A DNA stretch of 64,000 nt from Mycobacterium kyorinense. GTDB taxonomy: Bacteria > Actinomycetota > Actinomycetes > Mycobacteriales > Mycobacteriaceae. Every line of letters begins with the position of its first letter. The first letter of the stretch is position 1. This document shows positions 23,180 through 30,486 of the stretch, piece after piece. The stretch covers positions 1-64,000 of the forward strand of contig NZ_LZKJ01000080.1 of NCBI RefSeq assembly GCF_001672775.1, read 5' to 3'. The position numbers and the translations under genes were made by a program. Under the pieces are notes generated by a model, which saw only the letters and a list, made by a program, of their open reading frames with translations, was not told where the DNA came from and ran no database searches.

Positions 23180-23684
23180 GAGAACCGCTTTCCCCCGGCA
23201 CCCAGCGGGCGTAGTCATCACGGTTGTCGCCGCAGAAGCCGGTGTCGATCTCAGCGCCGGACGGCAGCCGCCAGCGGATGGCCAGAATCCCGTTGCGCGG
23301 GGTTACCTTGCCGACAATGCCGCGTTCGGTGCGGACGGCGCTGATCGACTCCTGCGGAATCCAGATCGGCCGGGCACCGCTGCGTTGCACCATGATCCCC
23401 TCCGGATAGCGGGTCAGCACCGCCTTGGTGCGGTAGCCCAGATCCCCGACCGCGACCCGGTCGTGCCAGCTGGGCACCAGCGTGCAGCCGACATAGATGC
23501 CGCGGGTCGGCGCGACGGTGGGCGCGCCCACCGTGTCGGGCACCGGCGGCAGCGTGCCGATCAGCGCGGCCTGCCGCTCGCCGCGGCGGCGCCAACCGCG
23601 GATCATCAGCTGGATCACAAACGTGATCCCGACCACCACGACGGCGGCGAAGATCAGCGAGATCACCAGCGTCCCGGAGTTCAT
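23172..23684 (-). CDS. Membrane-anchored PH-like protein of the pyr operon (Rv1382-like)
   Basis: A 170-residue protein with one N-terminal membrane segment ([20 protein letters not shown], about 5-24) followed by a basic stretch and a soluble domain of beta character ([19 protein letters not shown] ... [14 protein letters not shown]). It sits between pyrC and carA with an ATGA overlap at its start and an 8-base overlap at its end, so it is co-expressed with pyrimidine synthesis. The same arrangement exists in H37Rv (Rv1382, called a possible export or membrane protein). Its biochemical role is unknown. Confidence 0.85.
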   Translation of the reverse strand: MNSGTLVISLIFAAVVVVGITFVIQLMIRGWRRRGERQAALIGTLPPVPDTVGAPTVAPTRGIYVGCTLVPSWHDRVAVGDLGYRTKAVLTRYPEGIMVQRSGARPIWIPQESISAVRTERGIVGKVTPRNGILAIRWRLPSGAEIDTGFCGDNRDDYARWVPGESGSHE

Positions 23685-24973
23685 GCCGGGCTCTTCCCGT
23701 CGCGGGCGGTGACCTTGCCGCGCAGCAGCGTCGCGGTCACCGCCGCCGGCAGCGTCATCGATTCGTAGGGCGTGTTTGCCGATCGGCTGGCCAACTCCGC
23801 GCCGGCCACCGTCCAGCTGGCGTCGGGGTCCACCACGGTCAGGTTGGCCGGTTCGCCGACTTCCAGCGGGCGGCCCTGGTCGGGCAGCCCGCCGATGCGG
23901 GCGGGGTTTTCGCTCATCACTCGCGCCACGCCCCGCCACGTGAGCAGGCCCGGACCCACCATCGTCTGCACCACCACCGACAGCGCGGTCTGCAACCCGA
24001 GCATGCCCGGCAGCGCCGTGGCGAACTCGACGCACTTCTCGTGCTCGGCGTGGGGTGCGTGATCGGTGGCCACACAGTCGATTACCCCGTCTGCCAAGGC
24101 TTGACGCAGCGCGATCGCGTCGGCGGCCTCGCGCAGCGGCGGATTGACCCGGTTGGTTCCGTCGTAGCTGGCGAGCCGGCTGTCGTCGAGTAGCAGGTGA
24201 TGCGGTGTCACTTCGGCGGTGATCGAAATGCCTTGCTGCTTAGCCCATTTCAGAAGCTCGACAGTGCCGGCGGTGGAGGCGTGGCAGATGTGTACCCGGG
24301 CATCGGCGTCGCGCGCCAAGAGCGCGTCGCGGGCGACGATGGACTCTTCAGCAGCCCGGGGCCATCCCGACAGGCCCAGCCGCGCCGCGTTGGGGCCCTC
24401 GTGGGCGACGGCTCCGGCCGTCAGCCGGGGCTCCTCGGCGTGCTGGGCGATCAGCACACCCAGGCCCCTCGCATACTCCAGGGCACGGCGCATCACCAGC
24501 GGGTCGTAGACGCACTTACCGTCGTCGGAAAACATCCGCACCTGTGCGGCGCCGGCGGCCATCATGCCCATCTCGGTGAGCTGGGTGCCGGCCAGGCCGA
24601 CAGTGACCGCTCCCACCGGGTGGACGTCGACCAGGCCGACCTGCTGGCCGCGATGCCACACGTGGTCGGTGACCACCGGGCTGTCGGCGACGGGATTGGT
24701 GTTGGCCATCGCGAACACCGCGGTGTAGCCGCCGAGTGCGGCTGCGGCCGAACCGGTTTCGATGTCCTCGGCGTATTCGCGGCCCGGTTCACGCAGATGG
24801 GTGTGCAGATCGACGAATCCCGGCAGCAGCACCTGACCGGTGGCGTCGATCACGTCGGCGGAATCGGGAATCGCCAGTCCCGCACCGATCTCGGCGATCT
24901 GACCGTCGTCGACCAACACGTCGACCCGGTCCCCCTCGCCGTACAGACGCACACCACGGATCAGCACACTCAC
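23681..24973 (-). CDS. pyrC: Dihydroorotase
   Basis: Cyclises carbamoyl aspartate to dihydroorotate. The 430-residue class I zinc enzyme shows the metal site [10 protein letters not shown] (about 57-66), the catalytic-loop [10 protein letters not shown] (about 235), [11 protein letters not shown] (about 262) and the CVATDHAPH motif with its metal Asp (about 310). The GTG at 24973 overlaps the pyrB stop (GTGA) and begins SVLIRGV as in other mycobacteria. Ends in ATGA overlap with the membrane-protein gene. Confidence 0.96.
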   Translation of the reverse strand: MSVLIRGVRLYGEGDRVDVLVDDGQIAEIGAGLAIPDSADVIDATGQVLLPGFVDLHTHLREPGREYAEDIETGSAAAALGGYTAVFAMANTNPVADSPVVTDHVWHRGQQVGLVDVHPVGAVTVGLAGTQLTEMGMMAAGAAQVRMFSDDGKCVYDPLVMRRALEYARGLGVLIAQHAEEPRLTAGAVAHEGPNAARLGLSGWPRAAEESIVARDALLARDADARVHICHASTAGTVELLKWAKQQGISITAEVTPHHLLLDDSRLASYDGTNRVNPPLREAADAIALRQALADGVIDCVATDHAPHAEHEKCVEFATALPGMLGLQTALSVVVQTMVGPGLLTWRGVARVMSENPARIGGLPDQGRPLEVGEPANLTVVDPDASWTVAGAELASRSANTPYESMTLPAAVTATLLRGKVTARDGKSPA

Positions 24974-25917
24974 GCTGCGATGTCCTCCGCCCCGACCAGC
25001 AGGTGGAACAGCACCGCCATTCGCACATGCACCCCGTTGGAAACCTGCTGCAGCACCGCAGATTGCGAAGAGTCGGCCACCGAGAACGCGATCTCCATGC
25101 CGCGCAGCATCGGGCCCGGATGCAGTACCACGGCGTGGCCAGGCAGCATGGCCTGCCGCCGGTCGGAGAGTCCGTAGAGCACCGAGTATTCGCGCGCCGT
25201 CGGGAAAAAGCCGCCGTTCATCCGCTCGGCCTGCACGCGCAGCATCAGCACCGCGTCGGCGGCGGGTAGTTCGGCGTCCAGGTTGTAGGAGACGGTGACC
25301 GGCCAGTCGGCGACCCCGACCGGCAGCAGGGTGGGCGGTGCTACCAGCACCACTTCGGCACCCAAGGTCGCCAGCAGCATCACGTTGGACCGGGCAACGC
25401 GGCTGTGCAGGATGTCCCCGACGATGACGACGCGGCGGCCCTCGATACCGCCGAGTCGCTGGCGGATGGTCAGCGCGTCCAGCAGCGCCTGGGTCGGATG
25501 CTCGTGGGTGCCGTCGCCGGCATTGATCACCGACGGCCCACCGGATTCGGTGGCCGTCCAGTCGGCGAGCCGATGCGCCGCACCCGAGGCCGGATGGCGG
25601 ATCACCAAGGCGTCGGCGCCGGCCGCGCGCAAGGTCAGCGCGGTATCGCGCAGCGACTCCCCTTTGGCCACTGAGGATCCCGTCGAACTGACGTTGATCA
25701 CGTCGGCGCTCATCCACTTGCCGGCCACCTCGAACGAGACCCGGGTACGGGTGGAGTTCTCGTAGAACATCGTGATCACGGTGCGGCCCCGCAGCGTGGG
25801 CAGCTTGCGCACCTCGCGGCCGACCAGGGCCTCGGCGAACCGGTCGGCGTCGTCGAGGATCGCGGTGGCGTCGTCGCGGGACAGGTCACCGGCGGCCAAC
25901 AGATGCCTCGGGCTCAT
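24970..25917 (-). CDS. pyrB: Aspartate carbamoyltransferase catalytic subunit
   Basis: Condenses carbamoyl phosphate with aspartate, the committed step of pyrimidine synthesis. The 315-residue protein has the carbamoyl-phosphate motif [13 protein letters not shown] (about 51-63), the [12 protein letters not shown] loop (about 82), [12 protein letters not shown] (about 136) and the aspartate-loop region [11 protein letters not shown] (about 265). No PyrI gene is present, consistent with feedback control being exerted elsewhere, for example through PyrR. ATGA overlaps with pyrR upstream and GTGA with pyrC downstream. Confidence 0.96.
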   Translation of the reverse strand: MSPRHLLAAGDLSRDDATAILDDADRFAEALVGREVRKLPTLRGRTVITMFYENSTRTRVSFEVAGKWMSADVINVSSTGSSVAKGESLRDTALTLRAAGADALVIRHPASGAAHRLADWTATESGGPSVINAGDGTHEHPTQALLDALTIRQRLGGIEGRRVVIVGDILHSRVARSNVMLLATLGAEVVLVAPPTLLPVGVADWPVTVSYNLDAELPAADAVLMLRVQAERMNGGFFPTAREYSVLYGLSDRRQAMLPGHAVVLHPGPMLRGMEIAFSVADSSQSAVLQQVSNGVHVRMAVLFHLLVGAEDIAA

Positions 25918-26477
25918 CGAGAGATCACCACCCCGTCGCGGTCGTCGTGTTCGACGAGCAGCACATGCACGCTCTCGCTGCGCGCGGTCGGCACGTTCTT
26001 GCCCACGTAGTCGGCGCGCACCGGCAGCTCGCGGTGGCCGCGGTCGACCAGCACGGCCAACTGCACAGCCCGCGGCCGGCCCTGGTCGCGCAGCGCGTCG
26101 AGCGCCGAGCGCACCGAACGTCCGGAATAGAGCACGTCGTCGACGAGGATCACCAGCGCGTCGTCGATGCCGCCAACCGGGATCGAGGTGGCCTCCAGCG
26201 GGCGCGGCGGCTTTTGCATCAGATCGTCGCGGTACAAGGTGATGTCCAAAGCACCGTGCGCGACCTCGACGCCGGCGAATTCGGCGATGTGGGCGGCCAG
26301 CCGCTCAGCCAGCGCCACCCCGCGGGTCGGGATGCCCAACAACACCACCCGCGGCGCGTCGGGGCCGTCCAGCGCGGTCTTTTCGATGATCTGGTGCGCA
26401 ATACGGGAAATGGTGCGACTCACGTCGGCCGCCGACATCAATTCGCGGCCGGTGCCGGTGTCACCCGCAGCACCCAT
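25914..26477 (-). CDS. pyrR: Pyrimidine operon RNA-binding regulator / uracil phosphoribosyltransferase
   Basis: A 187-residue PRTase-fold protein. The PRPP loop [20 protein letters not shown] (about 107-126) is complete, and the conserved [18 protein letters not shown] and LDITLYRDD segments identify PyrR. In bacteria it binds pyr leader RNA when UMP is high; in mycobacteria it is reported to block translation rather than attenuate transcription. The ATG at 26477 ([10 protein letters not shown]) matches the H37Rv start. It is first in pyrR-pyrB-pyrC-x-carA-carB-pyrF, with a PyrR-type hairpin just upstream. Confidence 0.96.
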   Translation of the reverse strand: MGAAGDTGTGRELMSAADVSRTISRIAHQIIEKTALDGPDAPRVVLLGIPTRGVALAERLAAHIAEFAGVEVAHGALDITLYRDDLMQKPPRPLEATSIPVGGIDDALVILVDDVLYSGRSVRSALDALRDQGRPRAVQLAVLVDRGHRELPVRADYVGKNVPTARSESVHVLLVEHDDRDGVVISR

Positions 26478-26497
26478 GCGAGACCTTGACCTCCTTC

Positions 26498-26515
26498 TCC
26501 GCCTCACCGGACGGA
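26498..26515 (-). promoter_or_regulatory. PyrR-binding-type RNA hairpin in the pyrR leader
   Basis: On the minus strand the leader reads TCCGTC, then loop CGGTGA, then GGCGGA: a 6-bp stem (one G-U pair) closing a hexaloop of the CNGNGA type that PyrR recognises. It lies 20 bases upstream of the pyrR ATG, with the purine-rich ribosome site between, so PyrR binding could hide the ribosome site and repress the whole coupled operon. Confidence 0.7.
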
Positions 26516-26597
26516 TCGTTAAAGGATGTCGACTGCCCGGCAGCCTAGCACTGCGCCCGGCGACGATGCAGGACGACCCGCGTCCTGAGGTGGGGGT

Positions 26598-26613
26598 CCC
26601 CCGCGTGCGGGGG
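26598..26613. repeat. GC-rich palindrome between pyrR and the methyltransferase gene
   Basis: Perfect 7-bp arms CCCCCGC (26598-26604) and GCGGGGG (26607-26613) around GT, in the divergent intergenic region. A similar GGGGGTACC / CCCGC-AA-GCGGG sequence occurs near 49295-49318 between aroB and aroQ, so this may be another small dispersed intergenic element. Confidence 0.5.
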
Positions 26614-26649
26614 CGAGCCGGGCAATTGGCAGGGGCTACCCTGGCGAAA

Positions 26650-27306
26650 ATGACAGGCACCGAATCGGGTGGCTTTCCCGGGATCGATTTCGACGCCCTC
26701 TACCGCGGGGAAAGCCCGGGCGGGGGCCGGCCGGCGGTGACGACACCACCGTGGGACACCAAGGCGCCCAAGGACAACGTCATCGCCTGGCAGGAGCAGG
26801 GCCTGGTGCACGGCGAGGTCCTCGACGTCGGCTGCGGTCTCGGTGACAACGCCGTCTATCTGGCCGGGCACGGTTTCCGCGTCACCGGGCTGGACATCTC
26901 GCCGACCGCGTTGATCACCGCCGAGCGCCGCGCCAACGACGCGGGAGTTAACGTGACGTTCACGGTGGGCGACGCGACCACCCTGGCCGGCTACACCGAC
27001 GCCTTCGACACCGTCATCGACAGCGGCATGTTCCACTGCCTCGACGAGGATGGCAAACGCAGCTACGCCCGCGCGGTGCACCGCGCCACTCGGACCGGCG
27101 CGACCCTGTTGCTCAGCTGCTTCTCCGACGCCAACCCGCCAGACGACGAGTGGCCCCGGCCCGCGGTGTCTGAGCAGACGCTGCGCGACGTGCTCGGCGA
27201 TGCGGGCTGGGACATCGCGTCGCTGGACGCGGCGGCGGTGTACCGCGAAGGGTGGGGCGGGGAGATGACGTTCTGGTATGTCCAGGCGCAACGGCGGGCC
27301 GAGTGA
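26650..27306 (+). CDS. Class I SAM-dependent methyltransferase (Rv1377c-like)
   Basis: A 218-residue soluble methyltransferase. Motif [17 protein letters not shown] (about 57-72), motif II-like GLDISPTAL (about 79-87) and the acidic [19 protein letters not shown] (about 109-127) form the SAM site. Substrate is unknown; the PPWD stretch near the N-terminus and overall size resemble thiol/small-molecule methyltransferases of the same family. The ATG at 26650 was chosen by homology to Rv1377c, which also lies next to pyrR. It overlaps the next gene by GTGA. Confidence 0.85.
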   Translation: MTGTESGGFPGIDFDALYRGESPGGGRPAVTTPPWDTKAPKDNVIAWQEQGLVHGEVLDVGCGLGDNAVYLAGHGFRVTGLDISPTALITAERRANDAGVNVTFTVGDATTLAGYTDAFDTVIDSGMFHCLDEDGKRSYARAVHRATRTGATLLLSCFSDANPPDDEWPRPAVSEQTLRDVLGDAGWDIASLDAAAVYREGWGGEMTFWYVQAQRRAE

Positions 27307-28508
27307 ATCTCGAGGGAAATCAGGCCTCCATCCGCGAGGCCTGCGATGCCGGCCTGCTCGCCGGCGCAGTGACGATGGTTTGGCAGCGCGGAAAAGTGCT
27401 GCAGGTCAACGAGATCGGTTACCGCGACCTTAATGCCGGGCTGCCGATGCAGCGCGACACGCTGTTTCGCATCGCGTCGATGACCAAGCCGGTGACCGTC
27501 GCCGCCGCGATGAGTCTGGTCGACGAGGGCAAGCTTGCGCTGCGCGCGCCGATCTCGCGGTGGCTGCCCGAGTTCGCCGACATGTACGTGCTCGACGACC
27601 CGACCGGCCCACTGGATCGGACACATCCGGCGCAGCGGGCGATCCTGGTCGAAGACCTGCTCACCCATACCAGCGGCCTGGCCTACGGATTCTCGGTGGG
27701 CGGTCCGATCTCGCGGGCATATGTTCGGTTGCCGTTCAGCCACGGTCCGGACACCTGGCTGGCCGCGCTGGCTGATCTGCCGCTGGTCCACCAACCCGGT
27801 GACCGGGTTACCTACAGTCACGCCATCGACGTGGTCGGCGTGCTGGTCTCGCGGATCGAGGGCAAGCCGTTCCACCAGGTTCTCGACGAACGGATTCTGC
27901 AGCCGCTGGGCATGACCGACACCGGGTTCTGCGTCTCGGTCGAGGGGCGCCGACGCGCCGCGACGATGTACCGGCTCGACGAGAACGACCGACTGCGCGA
28001 CGACGCGATGGGGCCGCCGCACCTGACGATGCCGGATTTCTGTAACGCCGGTGGCGGGCTGTGGTCGACCGCCGACGATTATCTGCGATTCGGCGAAATG
28101 CTGCTGGGTGACGGGACTCTCGACGGGATACGGGTGCTCTCCGAAGAGTCGACACGCACGATGCGCACCGACTGGCTCACTGCCGACCAGAAGCGGCATT
28201 CCTTCCTGGGGGCACCGTTCTGGATCGGCCGCGGGTTCGGGCTGAACCTGTCGGTGGTGACCGATCCGGCCAAGTCCGCGCCGCTGTTCGGGCCGGGCGG
28301 GCTGGGAACGTTCAGTTGGCCAGGCGCCTACGGGACGTGGTGGCAAGCCGATCCGGCCGCCGACCTGATCCTGCTGTACCTGGTTCAGAATCTGCCCACG
28401 CTCTCCTCGAATGCCGCCGCCGCGGTCGGCGGCAACACGTCGCAGGCCAAACTGCAAGCCGTGCAACCGAAGTTCGTGCGTCGCACCTACCGCGCGTTGG
28501 GACTTTAG
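27303..28508 (+). CDS. Serine hydrolase of the beta-lactamase / penicillin-binding-protein fold
   Basis: A 401-residue class C beta-lactamase-like hydrolase with no signal peptide. The nucleophile motif SMTK is at about 59-62 (in RIASMTKPVTVAAAM), the second motif is YSH (about 173, in place of Y-x-N), and a glycine-rich FGPGGLGTFSWPGAYGT stretch near 330-346 takes the place of the KTG strand, as in EstB-type esterases. An esterase or peptidase acting in the cytoplasm is more likely than antibiotic resistance. It is coupled to the methyltransferase gene by GTGA. Rv1367c is a related H37Rv protein. Confidence 0.82.
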   Translation: MNLEGNQASIREACDAGLLAGAVTMVWQRGKVLQVNEIGYRDLNAGLPMQRDTLFRIASMTKPVTVAAAMSLVDEGKLALRAPISRWLPEFADMYVLDDPTGPLDRTHPAQRAILVEDLLTHTSGLAYGFSVGGPISRAYVRLPFSHGPDTWLAALADLPLVHQPGDRVTYSHAIDVVGVLVSRIEGKPFHQVLDERILQPLGMTDTGFCVSVEGRRRAATMYRLDENDRLRDDAMGPPHLTMPDFCNAGGGLWSTADDYLRFGEMLLGDGTLDGIRVLSEESTRTMRTDWLTADQKRHSFLGAPFWIGRGFGLNLSVVTDPAKSAPLFGPGGLGTFSWPGAYGTWWQADPAADLILLYLVQNLPTLSSNAAAAVGGNTSQAKLQAVQPKFVRRTYRALGL

Positions 28509-28514
28509 GGTTTC

Positions 28515-28578
28515 GCGCCGAGATCGACGCTAGAGTCAATCCAGTGCCAAAAATGGGCTCTAACGTCGATCTCGGCGC
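28515..28578. terminator. Long inverted repeat between convergent genes (probable two-way terminator)
   Basis: Arms of 21 nt (28515-28535 and 28558-28578, beginning GCGCCGAGATCGACG) pair with a single mismatch around a 22-nt loop. They fill the 79-bp gap between two convergent genes that end at 28508 and 28588. There is no U-run, so factor-independent termination is inferred from position and stem strength. Confidence 0.7.
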
Positions 28579-28587
28579 AATGCTGTG

Positions 28588-29739
28588 TCAGATCATCGCG
28601 ATCGGTGAGACTTTCACACCGATCTCCAGCGCGCCGGCCAGCTCGCGGCTGACGTCGTAGTCGAACACCACATGCCCGGAGATGACGTCGACGTCCCGCT
28701 TGGCCCGCTGCAACGGGTTGTCCAGAAATTGCGCGCTGGCTCCGGAGGCTTCCAGCAGATCGGCAATCACGGCACGTGATTCGTGCACGATATGCGCGGC
28801 GGCCACCCGGGCGTTCGCACGGGCGGCACGGCTGACCCGCTGCCCGCTACCGACGGCGTCCTGGATCCGGCTCGCGGTGTCGTCGAGTAACGCGCGCAGC
28901 GCCCGCAGCCGTACCCGCGCCTGGCCGAGTCGCAGTTGTGCGGCCGGTTGGTCCTTTTGCGCCACACCGGAATACGCGAGCACCCGCTCGCCGAGTCGCC
29001 GCGCATAGGTGTCGGCGACCATCTCCGCCGAACCCAGCGCGGGCATCGCGGCGGTCAGGGCCAGGGCAGGCACCATCGGCCAGCGGTAGGTCGCGGCGTC
29101 GTGCAACTGCGCCCCCGGCGTGGTGCCTGCGTAGATGTCGGTCACCTTGACCAGGCGGTGGCCGGGGACCCAGACGTCGTCGACGATGACGTCGTTGGAA
29201 CCGGTCGCGCACATGCCGGCGGTATGCCAGACGTCTTCGACGTGGACGTCGGCGGCCGGCAACAGCACCAGCGCCGGGTCCGGGTCGCAGAACGCGCCGA
29301 CCAATACCCAGTCGGCATCCATTACGCCGGTGGCCCATGACCACCGCCCGGTCAGCCGAAAACCGCCGTCGACCGGTGTCCCCCGTCCCGTCGGCGCCAG
29401 CGGCGCCGGACACAGCACCGGCCCGTCGGCGAACACTTCGTCCTGAGCCTGCTCGCTCAGCAGCGCCAGCATCCAGTTGTGCAGCGTGTAGAAGCCCAGC
29501 GTCCATGCACTCGACGCGCAACCGTGGGCCATCCGCCGTACCGCATCGAAGATCTCGGGAAACTCCGCCTGCTGCCCGCCGTAGCGCGCCGGTTGGAGCA
29601 GCCGCGCCAGTCCGCAAGCGCGGTAGTCGTCAATGGTGGCCTGCGGCAGTCGGCGCAGCTTCTCCGCCTCGCCGGCGCGTTCGGCCAACCGGGCCACGAA
29701 CTCGTCGGTGATTCCCGGCGCAGCCACGGGTGACGTCAT
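28588..29739 (-). CDS. Acyl-CoA dehydrogenase-fold flavin oxidoreductase (HsaA/DszC-like)
   Basis: A 383-residue protein of the acyl-CoA dehydrogenase superfamily. It lacks the catalytic glutamate context of true dehydrogenases and has the layout of the two-component monooxygenase subset (HsaA, DszC, p-hydroxyphenylacetate hydroxylase): MAHGCASSAWTLGFYTLHNW (about 73-92), GRWSWATGVMDADWVLVGA (about 132-150), a C-terminal helical bundle with arginine-rich helices. Such enzymes hydroxylate or desulfurise with reduced FMN from a partner, but no flavin reductase is adjacent. The ATG at 29739 is preferred; a GTG nine bases upstream abuts the operator-like palindrome. The TetR gene upstream probably regulates it. 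Confidence 0.78.
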   Translation of the reverse strand: MTSPVAAPGITDEFVARLAERAGEAEKLRRLPQATIDDYRACGLARLLQPARYGGQQAEFPEIFDAVRRMAHGCASSAWTLGFYTLHNWMLALLSEQAQDEVFADGPVLCPAPLAPTGRGTPVDGGFRLTGRWSWATGVMDADWVLVGAFCDPDPALVLLPAADVHVEDVWHTAGMCATGSNDVIVDDVWVPGHRLVKVTDIYAGTTPGAQLHDAATYRWPMVPALALTAAMPALGSAEMVADTYARRLGERVLAYSGVAQKDQPAAQLRLGQARVRLRALRALLDDTASRIQDAVGSGQRVSRAARANARVAAAHIVHESRAVIADLLEASGASAQFLDNPLQRAKRDVDVISGHVVFDYDVSRELAGALEIGVKVSPIAMI

Positions 29740-29748
29740 GCCAGGCAC

Positions 29749-29774
29749 CGTACCATACCTTTTGGTATGGTACG
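29749..29774. promoter_or_regulatory. Perfect palindrome, likely TetR operator
   Basis: Arms CGTACCATACC (29749-29759) and GGTATGGTACG (29764-29774) are perfect inverted repeats around TTTT. They lie 10 bases before the start of the flavin oxidoreductase gene and 46 bases after the TetR gene. The minus-strand right arm includes TATGGT, which could be the -10 box, so binding would block transcription of the oxidoreductase. Confidence 0.7.
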
Positions 29775-29820
29775 GGTCAGCCGCGGTCCCGCAGGCGTTT
29801 TCGGGTGTGATCGCGCGCCG

Positions 29821-30396
29821 TCAATGCCGCAGCATCACCTCGAGGAACGCCTCGCGACGCCCGGCGGCCTGTGGGCTCGGTCGCGAACCGGACAGGTGCA
29901 GGAACCCGATCCCAGCGGCAAACGTGGCGTTGGCCCGCATATCGGCCTGATCGGTGTCGAAGCCGTCGTCGACGAAGGCTTGCCGCACGGCAGCGACGAC
30001 CCGTTGGTCGGAGGCGCGCACCGCATGAGCGACCGCCGTCTCCGAGCGCGCCCATTCCCGCATCGCGCGCTCCAGCATCCAGTGCCGCGGACCGACCAGC
30101 GCGGTCATCATCCGCGAGAGCCGCTGGCGGGGCGGGTCAGCCGCCAATTCGTCGAAATACCAGCGATCCTCGTCGCGGACGGCCGCCCAGGCGTCGATCA
30201 GCGCCTTGCGGTAGGTCTTCATGTCGCTGAAGTGCCAGTAGAAGCTGCCCTTGGTGACCCCGAGCCGACGGCAGAGCCGGTCGAGAGTCAGGGCTTTGAT
30301 GCCGTCCTCGGCGAGTACCCGAAAACCTTCCTGCACCCAGTCGTCTACGGAGAGCCGGGAATTGGCTGAATCACCCGAAGTCGCCACGCTCGCCAA
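29821..30396 (-). CDS. TetR family transcriptional regulator
   Basis: A 191-residue repressor-type protein. The N-terminal helix-turn-helix is clear: VQEGFRVLAEDGIKALTLDRL, then CRRLGVTKGSFYWHFSDM (about 20-60). The C-terminal ligand domain is unspecific. It is encoded immediately upstream of the flavin oxidoreductase on the same strand, with a perfect 11-bp-armed palindrome between, so it probably controls that gene. The AprA-like operon ends 90 bp upstream on the same strand, so readthrough into tetR is possible. The ligand is unknown. Confidence 0.88.
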   Translation of the reverse strand: MASVATSGDSANSRLSVDDWVQEGFRVLAEDGIKALTLDRLCRRLGVTKGSFYWHFSDMKTYRKALIDAWAAVRDEDRWYFDELAADPPRQRLSRMMTALVGPRHWMLERAMREWARSETAVAHAVRASDQRVVAAVRQAFVDDGFDTDQADMRANATFAAGIGFLHLSGSRPSPQAAGRREAFLEVMLRH

Positions 30397-30486
30397 GCCT
30401 AGCCATCCGGGCCGATGCTGATTGCCGAAATTCGCCGCTTTGACCGGCGGCCACCTGCGGGCCGCACGGCGGTGCTGGTCAACGGG

